From NCBI GenBank assembly GCA_013112725.1, contig JABFFZ010000027.1:1-59892 (forward strand): DNA of 59,892 bases, read 5' to 3'. Source of the DNA: Chloroflexota bacterium. Its GTDB lineage: Bacteria > Chloroflexota > Anaerolineae > Promineifilales > Promineifilaceae. Positions 1-9,728 of this stretch are shown one piece after another. The translations under genes were made by a program, and so were the position numbers. Position 1 is the first letter of the stretch, and each line of letters opens with the position of its first letter. The notes under the pieces are model-generated. The model was not told the DNA's origin and ran no database searches. It worked only from the letters and a program-made list of their open reading frames with translations.

Positions 1-1
1 C

Positions 2-23
2 TTTATCAAACATATTTGATAAA
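2..23. promoter_or_regulatory. Inverted repeat upstream of HTH fragment
   Basis: Two perfect 9-base arms (TTTATCAAA and TTTGATAAA) flank a 4-base spacer. The repeat ends 14 bases before the start of an XRE-like HTH fragment, the usual place for an autoregulatory operator. The operator role is inferred from position and symmetry. Confidence 0.4.
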
Positions 24-37
24 CAGATAGGTGGGTT

Positions 38-175
38 ATGGGATTTGCGGATAGATTGCGGCTGTTGAGGGAAAGTTTGGGGTTGAAGAAGGCGGAAATG
101 GGACGGTTGGCTGGTGTGGCAAGCCAGTTGCAGCCGCCCGTTCTCCTTCAAATAAATCGTTTTCATAAGAGATAA
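38..175 (+). pseudogene. Truncated XRE-type helix-turn-helix protein
   Basis: This 45-codon frame starts at ATG 38. It begins MGFADRLRLLRESLGLKKAE and continues MGRLAGVASQ, which matches helices 1 to 3 of an XRE/Cro HTH domain. The rest of the domain is missing: after about 31 residues the frame runs into unrelated sequence and stops at 173. An operator-like palindrome sits just upstream. It is most likely the decayed 5' end of a regulator gene. A functional mini-HTH protein is possible but unlikely. Confidence 0.5.
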
Positions 176-180
176 TTGAG

Positions 181-213
181 TAATCGGGTAATTAACACCC
201 AATTACCCGATTA
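181..213. repeat. Intergenic palindrome, TAATTGGGTAATT family
   Basis: Perfect 13-base arms at 181-193 and 201-213 flank a 7-base loop, just before the ribosome binding site of the next gene. Related palindromes lie at about 1655-1698, 23582-23629, 26738-26786 and 48842-48905, with a half copy at 55289-55321. Confidence 0.75.
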
Positions 214-232
214 CTTCTTCCACGAGGTGACT

Positions 233-1654
233 ATGTTCAAACGTCCATTTACCCGCATAGTATGCGGGCTGGTAGGGGCAGGGGCGCTGTTAATGGCCGT
301 GCTGCACCTCCTTCACGCCCAACCGCAGCAGACCAACGTCGCCTTTGGCTATGGCTTCAACGTGGCCGCCTGGGACGTTCCCCAGTTACAGGCAATGGGT
401 TTCAACTGGATGAAGGTCTTCAACGGCCCTGGCAGCCGCCTGCCGGTGAGTGTCCTCATGCGCATAGATGCCAATGTCAACCACTTTAACAATCTGAACG
501 CTTTTGGCAATTCAGTAGCCCAGTTAGCGCAGCAGCAAAAGGGGTATGTAGACGCCTACGAGATTGGCAACGAACCCAATCTGGACGCCAGTTATGGCTG
601 GGCTGCGCCACCCATTGCTGCCGATTATGTGGCCGTGTTGTGTAAGGCTTACGACCGTATCAAAGCCATAGACCCGGACGCGCTGGTCATCTCCGCCGGG
701 CTGGCCCCCACCGGGCGCGTGCAGGGTAACTGGAACGGTCATCCCGGCCACAATGGCCTTTACCAGGACGAACGGGAATTTTTCCTGGAATTTGTGGCCG
801 CGGGCGGCGGCAATTGCCTGGACGGCGTGGGCTACCATCCCTACGGCTACAGCGCCGACTTTGACGCCACGCCAGACGCGCCCTCCGGCGACCCCACCCA
901 AAATTGCGCCAACGGCTTCTGTTTTCGTGGCGCGGAAAAGCTATATGAGTTGATGCAGACGCACGGCCTGGGCCACAAAAAGATGTGGGCCACGGAGTTT
1001 GGCTGGATTACGCAGCCGCCCGACCACTGCCTCAGCGATCCCAGTTGGCAGGGCCGCCTGTGGCAGATTGTGTCGCCGCAGAAGCAGGCCGAAAATTTAG
1101 TGGGCGCGTATGAATACGCGACAACACACTGGCCCTGGATGGGAGCCATGTTTATATTCAATTTGAACTTCAACCAGGCGCCCATCTACCCGGAGTGTGA
1201 ACAAATGCGCTTCTACGGAGTGATGGGGCGGCCGGCAGAGCAGGCATTGGCCAACATGCCCAAGGTGTCGCCACCGGCTACCGGCGTCCTGGAAGTTAGC
1301 CCACTGTCGCTGACAACGATTATCACGCCGGGGCAACTGCCACTGATGCATACGGCCGTACTCCACCTGCACAACAGCGGCGCTACTACCCTCACCTACA
1401 CCATCGCCGCCACGCCCACCGCGCCGCTGGCCCTCACACTGCCACCGACCACAACCGGCGCGCTGGCTGCCGGGCAAAACATGACCATGCCCGTGCAACT
1501 GTCCCTACCCGTGTCACCTATTGGCTTATACACCGGCACAGTCACGGCCGTGTCCGCATCATCGGGCCTGACCGCCACCCAAACTATACCGGTGCGGGTA
1601 TATGTGTGGCAAACGATACATCACGTGTATTTGCCGGTGGTGTTGCGTAACTGA
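233..1654 (+). CDS. Secreted glycoside-hydrolase-like protein with C-terminal YLP tail
   Basis: A 473-residue protein probably exported through an N-terminal hydrophobic segment (residues 10-28). The catalytic part resembles clan-A TIM-barrel glycosidases: EIGNEPNL carries the expected acid/base Glu after Asn, and WATEFGW carries a candidate nucleophile Glu. From about residue 345 there is a beta-sandwich, BACON-like or Ig-like domain, and the protein ends VYLPVVLRN. I chose ATG 233 because GAGGTG precedes it; the frame is open further upstream only through the palindrome. The substrate is unknown. The short C-terminal YLP motif recurs in the exported protein at 49061. Confidence 0.75.
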   Translation: MFKRPFTRIVCGLVGAGALLMAVLHLLHAQPQQTNVAFGYGFNVAAWDVPQLQAMGFNWMKVFNGPGSRLPVSVLMRIDANVNHFNNLNAFGNSVAQLAQQQKGYVDAYEIGNEPNLDASYGWAAPPIAADYVAVLCKAYDRIKAIDPDALVISAGLAPTGRVQGNWNGHPGHNGLYQDEREFFLEFVAAGGGNCLDGVGYHPYGYSADFDATPDAPSGDPTQNCANGFCFRGAEKLYELMQTHGLGHKKMWATEFGWITQPPDHCLSDPSWQGRLWQIVSPQKQAENLVGAYEYATTHWPWMGAMFIFNLNFNQAPIYPECEQMRFYGVMGRPAEQALANMPKVSPPATGVLEVSPLSLTTIITPGQLPLMHTAVLHLHNSGATTLTYTIAATPTAPLALTLPPTTTGALAAGQNMTMPVQLSLPVSPIGLYTGTVTAVSASSGLTATQTIPVRVYVWQTIHHVYLPVVLRN

Positions 1655-1698
1655 GTAATTGGATAATTAGGCGGCAATTACCCAATTACCCAATTACC
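1655..1698. repeat. Intergenic palindrome, TAATTGGGTAATT family
   Basis: Imperfect palindrome made of TAATTGG and CCAATTA units, starting right after the stop codon of the glycosidase. It could act as a terminator stem but lacks a clear T tract. Confidence 0.6.
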
Positions 1699-1754
1699 AT
1701 TCTTTGCACAGTTTGCCCAAAGACAAACAGACAAACTGGCAGCAAAATAAACCC

Positions 1755-2036
1755 ATGTCATTCAATTGGTTAAACGATTTTCACCGGGAAATGGAAAAAC
1801 CGGACAATTACGCCGAAAAAACGTTGGCGCAGTATCGTCTGGGCATAAAGGCCAAAGGTTCCATTGTGGGCGTGCGTATTGAACGAGACCAGGAAGGGTG
1901 TGACGCCTGCCAGCAGTTGGATGACACGGCCGTGTACCACCCGGACGACGCCCCACACCTGCCCCTACCCACATGCAGCAAAGGCCGCCGCTGCGGCTGC
2001 GTCTATCGGCCTGTGATGAGTTATGAAAACCCGTAA
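1755..2036 (+). CDS. Small hypothetical protein with Cys cluster
   Basis: A 93-residue soluble protein starting MSFNWLNDFHREMEKPDNYA. The C-terminal half carries CDACQQLDD, then TCSKGRRCGC: a CxxC pair followed by three more Cys. This suggests a zinc-binding knuckle and is reminiscent of the C-terminal Cys box of SPP1 gp7-like phage head proteins, although no phage genes are nearby. ATG 1755 is preferred; the frame is open back to about 1704 but that part is low-complexity intergenic sequence. No strong Shine-Dalgarno is visible. Function not recognised. Confidence 0.55.
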   Translation: MSFNWLNDFHREMEKPDNYAEKTLAQYRLGIKAKGSIVGVRIERDQEGCDACQQLDDTAVYHPDDAPHLPLPTCSKGRRCGCVYRPVMSYENP

Positions 2037-2106
2037 CCCATAAGCCGTGAGCCATAAGCGGATAAGGGATTACGAGTTACACCCACAAACTGGTGACTCC
2101 GTGACA

Positions 2107-3819
2107 ATGCACCCCCCCACCTACTCTCTGGCCCTGGAAGATTTCCAGCGGGCGCGGCGAAAAGCGGCCATGGAACAACTGCTGGCCCGTTTTTCCGGCC
2201 GTTCCACCGATCTGCTGTCGTATGAAGAGCTTCGCCAGCAGTTACGAGTGGTAAACCAGGCCCCACGCGGGCTGCAAGAGATTCCACTGGACAAAATTGT
2301 GGGCAGCGTCGGGCGATATAAAGATTTCACCCGCACCTTTTTGCCCCGGCAAGACAATATCGAACAGCGCTGGGCTAAAGTGAAAACGGCCGTACACGAC
2401 CTGACCGGCGTCCCGCCCATTGAAGTCTATCAAATAGGCGATGCTTACTTCGTCATTGACGGCAATCACCGCGTCTCGGTGGCCAGAGAAATGGGACTAC
2501 CCACCATTAGCGCCTATGTCACCGAGGTAAAAACCCGCGTGCCACTCGCCGCCGACGACGACCCAGAGGAGATCATCTGTAAAGCCCGTTATGCCGAATT
2601 TCTGGAACAAACCGACCTGGACAAGATTCGCCCAGAGGCAAACCTGTTGATGACCTTTTGCGGGCAGTACCGGTTGATTCTGGATCATATAGGCGTACAT
2701 CGGCATTATCTGGGGCTGGAGCAGCAGCGTTTTATACCGGAAGAAGAAGCGATTGCCAGTTGGTATGATCATGTCTATCTGCCGGTGATCAACATTGTGC
2801 GGGAACAGGGGATTTTGCGTTACTTTCCGGGGCGAACGGAAGCGGATATGTATGTGCTGCTGGCCGAATACCGGGCAGAACTGGCCAGGGCGTTAGGCTG
2901 GGAAGTATCGCCGGAAACGGCCGTGTCCCAACTCGCCAAAGAAAAACGCTCCCCCATTCAAGCATTGCTGGAAGCAGTGGTACCGGCGGAATTGGGCAGC
3001 GGGCCGCCGCCAGGCGTGTGGCGGGCCGAACTGGTGAACAAACGGCCGTCGGGCCGCCTCTTTGACGATATTCTCATTCCCATGGGGGCGCACCCGGCCG
3101 ATTGGCGGGCGCTGGATGTGGGCATTGGCATCGCCCAATTGGGCCAGAGTCGCCTGCTGGGGCTGCATGTAGTAGACGAAGAGCATTCACCGGAAGACGC
3201 CCTGCCCGTCGAAGTGATACGGGCTGAATTTGAACAGCGCTGCGCCGCAGCCGGAGTGCAGGGCCAGTTCGCAGCGGAATGGGGCAGCGTCGCCGCCAAA
3301 ATTGTGCAGCGCTCCGTCTATGCTGATGGCATTGTTTTGCCGGTAAACCACCCCCCGGAAACGGTAAGCGACCGGTATACGTCAGGGTTGCAGTTCATAT
3401 TGCGCCACTGCCCGCGCCCCATTCTGACAGCGCCGCCGGGAGAGGTACGACCGTTGGCCCATGCCCTGCTGGCATATGGCGGCGGCCAGACGCCGGCTGA
3501 TGAAGCGCTCTTTGTCGCCACGTATCTGGCGGCTCATTACCAGATTCGGCTGTCGGTTGTCAGCGTGGGCGACAACATTCAAACAAACCGGGCGTTAGCC
3601 CAGGTGCGAAACTATCTGCGACAGGCAGAAGTAACAGCCGAATTTTTCGCGGCAGAGGGAGATGTGGTAGAGGTGTTGCAGGCAACGGCCGTGACCGCCC
3701 AAGCAGACTTCCTCATTATCGGTGGTTTTGCCTACAGCCCGCTGCGCACCCTGCTGCGGGGCAGTGTGGCTAACCGGATGCTGTTAACCTGTGATAAACC
3801 GCTTTTAATTTGCCGGTAA
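2107..3819 (+). CDS. ParB-like / tandem universal stress protein fusion
   Basis: A 570-residue cytosolic protein. The N-terminal part (about residues 40-150) resembles a ParB/sulfiredoxin-like fold, with a conserved segment reading VIDGNHRVSVAREMG. A helical linker of about 150 residues follows. Two universal-stress-protein domains end the protein: the first begins FDDILIPMGAH at about residue 318, and the second, around residues 455-570, contains ADFLIIGGFAYSPL and a GSVANRML nucleotide-loop-like segment. ATG 2107 is chosen because the open frame upstream lies in repeat-like sequence. USP domains commonly bind ATP or respond to stress; the role of this fusion is unknown. Confidence 0.75.
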   Translation: MHPPTYSLALEDFQRARRKAAMEQLLARFSGRSTDLLSYEELRQQLRVVNQAPRGLQEIPLDKIVGSVGRYKDFTRTFLPRQDNIEQRWAKVKTAVHDLTGVPPIEVYQIGDAYFVIDGNHRVSVAREMGLPTISAYVTEVKTRVPLAADDDPEEIICKARYAEFLEQTDLDKIRPEANLLMTFCGQYRLILDHIGVHRHYLGLEQQRFIPEEEAIASWYDHVYLPVINIVREQGILRYFPGRTEADMYVLLAEYRAELARALGWEVSPETAVSQLAKEKRSPIQALLEAVVPAELGSGPPPGVWRAELVNKRPSGRLFDDILIPMGAHPADWRALDVGIGIAQLGQSRLLGLHVVDEEHSPEDALPVEVIRAEFEQRCAAAGVQGQFAAEWGSVAAKIVQRSVYADGIVLPVNHPPETVSDRYTSGLQFILRHCPRPILTAPPGEVRPLAHALLAYGGGQTPADEALFVATYLAAHYQIRLSVVSVGDNIQTNRALAQVRNYLRQAEVTAEFFAAEGDVVEVLQATAVTAQADFLIIGGFAYSPLRTLLRGSVANRMLLTCDKPLLICR

Positions 3820-3820
3820 A

Positions 3821-3867
3821 GGAGATTTGGGATTGGAGATGGAACTAATCTCCAATCCCAAATCTCC
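3821..3867. terminator. 20-bp perfect palindrome between convergent genes
   Basis: Arms at 3821-3840 and 3848-3867 are perfect 20-base complements (GGAGATTTGGGATTGGAGAT and its complement) with a 7-base loop. It lies between the convergent USP fusion and Trm112 genes, so it could terminate both. It belongs to the GGAGATTGG family also seen at 15763-15808, 20701-20757 and 57659-57717. Confidence 0.6.
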
Positions 3868-4122
3868 TTATGCAGCCGGCGGCGGCACCGGCAGTTGGTC
3901 AACGGGGGTATCTTTCCACTTTTCGCCTTCATCAATGAGCATGACGGGAATGCCATCACGGATGGGATATTTCATGCCGCTGTCAGCGCACACCAGCCAG
4001 CAATTGTGTACCAGTTCCAACCGGCCTGGATCATCGCCGTATTGATCTGACCGCACAGCCAACGGGCAGCGTAAAATCTCTAGCAGGTCTGGGCTGATGG
4101 GGGGTGCTTGATAATCACTCAT
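3868..4122 (-). CDS. Trm112 family protein
   Basis: An 84-residue protein of the Trm112/UPF0434 family. It has the family hallmarks LLEILRCPL near the N-terminus and MKYPIRDGIPVMLIDE near the C-terminus, and usual family length. In eukaryotes Trm112 activates methyltransferases; bacterial homologues are small zinc-ribbon-like proteins of uncertain role, and here only C19 (RCPL) and two later Cys remain. The start is supported by GGAGGAG just upstream. It converges on the USP fusion gene across a 20-bp palindrome. Confidence 0.85.
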   Translation of the reverse strand: MSDYQAPPISPDLLEILRCPLAVRSDQYGDDPGRLELVHNCWLVCADSGMKYPIRDGIPVMLIDEGEKWKDTPVDQLPVPPPAA

Positions 4123-4140
4123 TTTTCTCCTCCAAAATAG

Positions 4141-4192
4141 TTTGTAGTAGGCGATTTATCGCCTGCTGCGGCACTAAAGTGCCGACTACAAA
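4141..4192. repeat. Intergenic palindrome, GCGATTTATCGCC family
   Basis: Outer arms TTTGTAGT and ACTACAAA enclose GGCGATTTATCGCC and a second small hairpin. Relatives lie at 36123-36169 between nadC and nadA, and inside the DUF2877 reading frame at 19548-19603. Confidence 0.7.
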
Positions 4193-4206
4193 CGGGTTCT
4201 CATTCA

Positions 4207-6324
4207 TTACGGAACATATACACAGCGGAAACCCACAGTAGAGCTAAAGAAAGTGGGGTCTAGTTCGCTGCGATTGGCCGAGCGGATCCGCTCTTTGCCT
4301 ACGTTGCTGGGCCAGGCGCCACCCCGTATCCCCTTTGTCAGCCCAAATTCCGGGCCGGTGGGATTTTCTGCCGGGCTTTGAGCATAATAGTTTTCGCCGT
4401 ACCAATCGGCCACCCACTCCCACATACTGCCCGCCATGCCATATACGCCAAAGGGGCTGGCGCCACGCGGCAAAGCATCTACGGGCAATAAGTCATTAAA
4501 ACTATCACTCTGGTAGACGGCGCGCTCTTTGTTGGGTGGCTCATTGCCCCAGGGGTAGATACGGCCATCTGTTCCCCGCGCCGCATATTCCCACTCTGCT
4601 TCCGTGGGCAACCGCCCGCCCATGGCCTGGCAATAAAAACTGGCGCCATACCAGCTCACGTGGTTAATGGGATAGTTGGCAAAACCGGTCAGGGCATAGA
4701 ATTGGGGCACACCATCCCCTAAATCTTCTTCGAGCAAATAGCTGCTATAACCGGCCACGTGACGCGGCAGGGCGCAATCAAAACCATCACATAAACCGGC
4801 ATAGCCGCCCAACCGGTTTAACAAAGCCGCATACTGCGCCACCGACACCTCATACTGGTCAATGTAAAACGTGTCCAGCGTTACCATATGCTGCGGCCGT
4901 TCGTCCGGGGCTGCCGGAAAATCCAGATCGCTTGACCCCATGGCAAACGCGCCGCCGGGGATGAGAATCATGGGCATATTGTCCTGGCGGCGGACGAAAG
5001 TATCCGGCAAGACGCTGGGTGTGGGGGTAGGGGTGATGGTCGGCGTTTCCGTAGGCGTAGGCGTTTCGGTGGGGGCAGGTGTGTCGGTGGGCGTGGGCGT
5101 CTGGGTATTGGTGGGGGTGGGCTGCGGTGTGGGTGATTCCACAATGACCACTACCTGAATGGTAGGGCCAGAGGTGGGCACGGCCGTACTCTCTACCACT
5201 TCGGCCACACTACCGCCGCCAAAACTGGCTAACTGCGCTGACCAGCTTTGCCCGGTGACACGCGGCACGGCCGTAATAAAAGTAACAACCAACAACAACA
5301 AAACCACCAACGCCAGAAACGGCCACTCCTGCCAGAGAGCGCGGCGTGTAGTGCGCTGTACAGTTTGTACGGCCGTGCCCTTGGGACTGATGTGAAACGA
5401 TGGGCCAGCCGCCAACTGCGCCTGGTACAGGCCAGAGTCCAATACACTGCGCTGTACCGCTTTTACATCGGCCACTGTAATCAACTTGAGCTTGAGCCGC
5501 TGCTGCCGTTCATAGAGTTCCTGGCAGACCAGTTGCGTTTCATACGGGTGGTTTTGCGTAAGACCGGCGATATATTCCGCCACATTTTTGAAGATGGTGT
5601 AATTCATCGGCTGGCGAATGAGCGCCAGCGCGTCCTCATCTGCCAGGGGGCCAATATCATATACCTGCGCCTGGTCAAAAATGGGCTGCATCATTGCCGG
5701 AATGGGCTGGTCTCCCATTTCCCAGGCAAATAGGCAAGCCGCCATGTGGTTGCGGTAAATGGTCTGGTGCAACGATAACAGGAAATCTTCTTTGAGGGTG
5801 TGGCTCTCTACTTTTGTGGCCAGTGCGTTCAGGTTATCGAACATGAACAGGAGTTTGCTGGCAGGGCGGCCTTCATGCACGGCCATTTGCGCTTCATTCA
5901 GGGCCACCGTTGCCGGCAATAACAGTTGCTCCCGGAATGCGCGTAGGGGATCACCGATAAAAGAGGCGTGGCTGAGCGGCGGCAGCTCCATATACGCCTG
6001 TTGCAGCCGTTGCACGGCCGTTTGCGCCACGTCCCACACCAGCGCGCTGGGGGTATCCAGGGCAATGGTCGCCAGGTCAATATACACGGCCGTATACGGT
6101 GGTTGTAACGCCCCGGCTTCAATTTGCAACAAGATGGAGGTTTTGCCAATGCGCCGGGGGCCGCGCAGGATGACCGGATGGTCGGGGCCTTGTTCAGGCA
6201 CGGCTTGCAGCAGCGCCGCGTGTATCCAGGTGAAGAGGGCGTCACGGCCGTAAAACGGCCGATCCTTTGCCGCCGGTTCACTGACACTATATGGATTAAC
6301 AGCGGGTATCTGCTTGGCAATCAT
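4207..6324 (-). CDS. P-loop ATPase fused through a membrane segment to an FGE-sulfatase domain
   Basis: A 705-residue membrane protein. The N-terminal third is a STAND/AAA-type ATPase with Walker A GPRRIGKTS (about residue 54) and Walker B LLFMFDNLNAL. One transmembrane helix follows near residue 340 (FLALVVLLLLVVTFI), then a Thr/Pro-rich linker of about 45 residues. The C-terminal formylglycine-generating-enzyme-like domain has IPGGAFAMGSS, NHVSWYGASFYC, LPTEAEWEYAARG and a final RGGAW...VGFR block. The domain order predicts a cytoplasmic ATPase and an external FGE fold, here probably a binding or sensor module. The last segment does not show the NNY codon pattern seen in the NACHT-FGE gene at 28547. 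Confidence 0.85.
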   Translation of the reverse strand: MIAKQIPAVNPYSVSEPAAKDRPFYGRDALFTWIHAALLQAVPEQGPDHPVILRGPRRIGKTSILLQIEAGALQPPYTAVYIDLATIALDTPSALVWDVAQTAVQRLQQAYMELPPLSHASFIGDPLRAFREQLLLPATVALNEAQMAVHEGRPASKLLFMFDNLNALATKVESHTLKEDFLLSLHQTIYRNHMAACLFAWEMGDQPIPAMMQPIFDQAQVYDIGPLADEDALALIRQPMNYTIFKNVAEYIAGLTQNHPYETQLVCQELYERQQRLKLKLITVADVKAVQRSVLDSGLYQAQLAAGPSFHISPKGTAVQTVQRTTRRALWQEWPFLALVVLLLLVVTFITAVPRVTGQSWSAQLASFGGGSVAEVVESTAVPTSGPTIQVVVIVESPTPQPTPTNTQTPTPTDTPAPTETPTPTETPTITPTPTPSVLPDTFVRRQDNMPMILIPGGAFAMGSSDLDFPAAPDERPQHMVTLDTFYIDQYEVSVAQYAALLNRLGGYAGLCDGFDCALPRHVAGYSSYLLEEDLGDGVPQFYALTGFANYPINHVSWYGASFYCQAMGGRLPTEAEWEYAARGTDGRIYPWGNEPPNKERAVYQSDSFNDLLPVDALPRGASPFGVYGMAGSMWEWVADWYGENYYAQSPAENPTGPEFGLTKGIRGGAWPSNVGKERIRSANRSELDPTFFSSTVGFRCVYVP

Positions 6325-6444
6325 AGGGTAAATGTATCATCAATCAGGGGTGCAAGCTATAGAACGATGGGGGGAATAGGGGATGTAAGTGGCAGGAGGT
6401 GGCAAGTGGCAAGAAAAGCCAGGAATTTGAATGCTGCCACCGGA

Positions 6445-8469
6445 TTATCCATTACGCAGGGCCAGCAAAACGCGGTCATACTCAGCAATCGCCTGGGTGA
6501 CTTTGGCGGCAATATATTGGTCTCGATTGCGGGCCATCGTTTCAATTTCGCGGAACAGGGGTTCCAGCGAAACGATGCCCATGGTGGCGCAACTGCCCTT
6601 AAGGGTATGCGCCATCTGGCGGGCTGTTTCCAGGTCATCGGCGGCTACGGCCGTTTGCAACCGCGCCAGCAGCTGATCACTCTCATTTTGAAAAATATGC
6701 ATCAATTCCAACAACCGCCCGCTATCTCCGCCGGTTATCTGGTTGAGCATGACCCGATTTATGGGCCAGGTCTGGGCCGCGCTCCGGGCGCGAACCACCG
6801 GGTAGCGGCAGAGTGCTGTAATCAACATCTCTGCTTGCAGCGGTTTGCTGAGGAAATCGTTGAGTCCGTCGGCCAGGTAATCCTGACGGCTCTCGTGCAA
6901 CACATCAGCCGTGACGGCAATGATCCAGGGCTGCGCCGTAGCCGGCAGCATGGCGCGAATAGACTGGGTGGCCTGACGGCCGTCCATCTCCGGCATGTGC
7001 AAATCCATCAAAATCACATCATACGTGTGCGTCTGGAGGGCCGCCAGCACTTCCAGACCATTGGCAGCCACATCTGGGCGATAACCCAAATGCTCCAACA
7101 TCCAGACCATCACTTTCTGGTTGGTAGCATTATCTTCGGCAACCAGGATGCGCAGGGGAAGTTGCCGCGCCATATCAGGATCAAACGGCCGTACCCGCTC
7201 CAACGTGAGGGCGGTGGGCAGCGGCTGCTCTGTCACCGGGCTGGGAATAGACACATGAAAGGTAGAGCCTTTGCCCGCTTCACTTTCTGCCCAAATGCGC
7301 CCACCCATCAACTCCACCAAACGCTGCGAAATGGTCAGCCCCAGGCCGGCGCCGCTGTAGCGGCGGCTGCGCCCGGCATGGCCGCGATGAAAGGGTTGAA
7401 AGAGCCATTCCCTATAATCCGGCGGCAGACCAATACCGGTGTCTTGCACCGCGAGGTGAATTTCATAGGTGGCGGGGTCCAGGTAACGGCCGTCTACCTG
7501 CACAGCTACCAAACCGGCATGGGTAAACTTGATGGCGTTACTCACCAGATTCACCACCACCTGCCGCAGCCGGTCACCATCGCCAATAAAGACCTGCGGC
7601 ATATCGGGGGCAAAGGTCGCCGTTAATTGCAGTTCCTTTTCAGCGGCATTGGGTCTGAGCAGCGTGAGGACTTCATTGATGTTGGTGGCTAAATGGTACG
7701 GCCGTGGCTCCAACGATAGCTGGTGCGCCTCAATGCGCGACAGGTCAAGAATATCATTCAAAATGGTGAGCAAGGTGCTGCTGCTGCGCCGGGCAATCTC
7801 CACAAAAGTCTGCTGATCTGGCGTCAATTCCGTATCCAGCAGCAGGCTGGTCAGCCCTACAATGGCATTGAGCGGGGTACGAATTTCATGGCTGGTGTTG
7901 GCCAGGAATTGCGATTTGGCCTGGTTTGCGGCTTCGGCGGCTTCTTTGGCCGCCAAAATTGCCATTTCTGCTTCTTTGCGAATGGTGATGTCGCGGGCAA
8001 TGGCAATGAACTGGCGCTCGCCCTGCACCATCATCTGGCTGATGGTGAAATCCAGAGGGAAGAGGGTGCCATCCTTGCGCTGCCCGGCAATTTCGTTGCG
8101 AATACTGACGATGTCGGCACGGTTGTCCTGTTTATCTGTTTGCAACGCCAGAGCGTCTTGCTCAATCCGGTAACGGTGAGGGTCTGGCAGCAGCAGTTCT
8201 AGGTGCGCGCCAATGACTTCCGCAGCCGAATAGCCAAACATTTGCTCGGCCGCGCGATTAAACCATTCGATACGGCCGTGTTCATCAAAGGTAATAATGG
8301 CATCTGCCACATTGTCCAGCACCGCCTGCAAGCGGTCTTGTTCGGCCGCCCGCTGCCCATACGTCTGGCTGATCTGTGCCAGCAGCGCCCGCCAGGTATC
8401 ATCATCCGGCGCCTGACCCTCCGCCAGGTTAAACTGTGCCAACTGTGCCTTTAATAATGGGTTTAACAT
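6445..8469 (-). CDS. Hybrid sensor histidine kinase (PAS-HisKA-HATPase-REC-HPt)
   Basis: A 674-residue soluble hybrid kinase. Order: N-terminal helices, PAS domain (about 45-160), HisKA with SHEIRTPLN (phospho-acceptor His194), HATPase with N box [15 protein letters not shown] and GAGLGLTI boxes, a receiver domain with DLHMPEMDG (phospho-acceptor Asp489), and an HPt domain with [12 protein letters not shown] (His621). It has every module of a full phosphorelay and no transmembrane segment, so it likely senses an internal signal through PAS. AGAGG upstream supports the start. The response regulator at 12237 is a plausible but unproven partner. Confidence 0.95.
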   Translation of the reverse strand: MLNPLLKAQLAQFNLAEGQAPDDDTWRALLAQISQTYGQRAAEQDRLQAVLDNVADAIITFDEHGRIEWFNRAAEQMFGYSAAEVIGAHLELLLPDPHRYRIEQDALALQTDKQDNRADIVSIRNEIAGQRKDGTLFPLDFTISQMMVQGERQFIAIARDITIRKEAEMAILAAKEAAEAANQAKSQFLANTSHEIRTPLNAIVGLTSLLLDTELTPDQQTFVEIARRSSSTLLTILNDILDLSRIEAHQLSLEPRPYHLATNINEVLTLLRPNAAEKELQLTATFAPDMPQVFIGDGDRLRQVVVNLVSNAIKFTHAGLVAVQVDGRYLDPATYEIHLAVQDTGIGLPPDYREWLFQPFHRGHAGRSRRYSGAGLGLTISQRLVELMGGRIWAESEAGKGSTFHVSIPSPVTEQPLPTALTLERVRPFDPDMARQLPLRILVAEDNATNQKVMVWMLEHLGYRPDVAANGLEVLAALQTHTYDVILMDLHMPEMDGRQATQSIRAMLPATAQPWIIAVTADVLHESRQDYLADGLNDFLSKPLQAEMLITALCRYPVVRARSAAQTWPINRVMLNQITGGDSGRLLELMHIFQNESDQLLARLQTAVAADDLETARQMAHTLKGSCATMGIVSLEPLFREIETMARNRDQYIAAKVTQAIAEYDRVLLALRNG

Positions 8470-8632
8470 ATGGCAACCTCTGCTTACTACCGTATTGCCC
8501 CTAAAATCGAAGTTCGTAATCCGTGATCCACCAGCCGATTACCGGTTACGGCTCTATGCCCATCTCTATTTTAACGCTATACTTGCTATCTAGAAAATCC
8601 CGGAAAAAAGTTCAACTTTTGGAAATTTGTCT

Positions 8633-9649
8633 ATGCAGCAAATCTGGATCAACAAAGTTGGCCCTCCGGAAACACTTAAACTGCAAACCAGCCCTGACCC
8701 CATTCCCCGCACCGGCGAGGTGCGCATTCGCGTGCAGGCCTGTGGCGTCTCCTTTGCCGATCTGTCAGGGCGCATGGGGTTAGACCGTGATGCGCCCACA
8801 CCGCCTTTTGTGCCCGGTCTGGAAGTAGCCGGTGTTATTGACTTGGTTGCCCAGGGCGTATCCACGTTCAAAGAAGGTGATGCGGTTTTTGCGCTTACCC
8901 ATTATGGTGGGTACAGCGATACCATTTGTGTACCTTATCGCCAGGTACACAAACGGTTGGAGTGGATGCGGGTGGAAGACGCGGCGGCATTGCCTGTTAA
9001 TTACTTGATGGCTTACCTGGCGTTGGTGGGAATGGGGTCTTTACAGGCGGGGGAACGGGTGTTGATTCATAACGTGGGCGGCGGGATGGGGCTGGCAGCG
9101 CTGGACATCTGCCGCATCCTGGGCGCGGAAACCTATGGCACAGCTTCGCCGGAAAAACATCCCTTTTTAGTGGAGCGCGGCTTAAAACACCCCATTGATT
9201 ATCGCAATTTTGATTATGAACGGGTGGTGATGGACCTTACCGGCGGGCGCGGTGTACAAATTGTATTGGACTTGTTGGGGGGCGTACATTGGCCCAAGAA
9301 TTACCGTCTGCTCATGCCGACGGGGCGGCTGGTACATCTGGGGCTATCGAGTATGGCTCCGGCCAAAACGCGCTCCTGGCGGCGCTATTGGCGCGGAGCA
9401 ATTATGCTGCCATTTTATACGCCATTTCGCCTGATGCAGGATAATAAAGCCGTCATTGGCCTGAATCTGCAACATTTGTGGGAGCAGGCGGCTATGCTAC
9501 GGCCGTACCTGCAACAAATTATCACCTGGTATGACGATGCCCTCTTCCGCCCCCACATTGATACCACCTTCCCCCTGGCAGACGCTGCCCTGGCCCACCA
9601 CTATCTGCACAACCGTAAAAATACGGGAAAGGTATTGTTGATCCCATGA
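8633..9649 (+). CDS. Zinc-independent MDR oxidoreductase (VAT-1/quinone oxidoreductase-like)
   Basis: A 338-residue medium-chain dehydrogenase/reductase. The GroES-like N-terminus has CGVSFADLSGRMG and PGLEVAGVI. The Rossmann part has VLIHNVGGGMGLAALDI, a VAT-1/QOR-type nucleotide-binding loop, and VLDLLGG. No catalytic zinc-binding Cys/His set is visible, matching NADPH:quinone oxidoreductase relatives. Substrate unknown. ATG 8633 is favoured over the TTG two codons upstream; the GGAA before it is a weak Shine-Dalgarno. Confidence 0.85.
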   Translation: MQQIWINKVGPPETLKLQTSPDPIPRTGEVRIRVQACGVSFADLSGRMGLDRDAPTPPFVPGLEVAGVIDLVAQGVSTFKEGDAVFALTHYGGYSDTICVPYRQVHKRLEWMRVEDAAALPVNYLMAYLALVGMGSLQAGERVLIHNVGGGMGLAALDICRILGAETYGTASPEKHPFLVERGLKHPIDYRNFDYERVVMDLTGGRGVQIVLDLLGGVHWPKNYRLLMPTGRLVHLGLSSMAPAKTRSWRRYWRGAIMLPFYTPFRLMQDNKAVIGLNLQHLWEQAAMLRPYLQQIITWYDDALFRPHIDTTFPLADAALAHHYLHNRKNTGKVLLIP

Positions 9650-9670
9650 TCCATGCGTAATCCGTCAGCC

Positions 9671-9711
9671 GTAAACCGTAATCCGAGGAATAACTTCGGA
9701 TTACGGTTTAC
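9671..9711. terminator. 16-bp palindrome between convergent genes, CGTAATCCG family
   Basis: Perfect 16-base arms (9671-9686 and 9696-9711) with a 9-base loop, in a run of CGTAATCCG/CGGATTACG units at 9653-9737. It sits between the stops of the convergent oxidoreductase and META lipoprotein genes. Related runs occur at 8513-8545, 25630-25684 and 54037-54093. Confidence 0.55.
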
Positions 9712-9728
9712 GGATTACAGTTTACGGA

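Noticed and set aside
4871..5158. Val/Gly-rich frame opposite the Thr/Pro linker
   Set aside because: Composition mirrors the linker codons on the other strand.
6124..7626. 500-residue frame on the plus strand opposite the FGE ATPase and the kinase
   Set aside because: It is antisense to two well-supported genes and shows no protein family.
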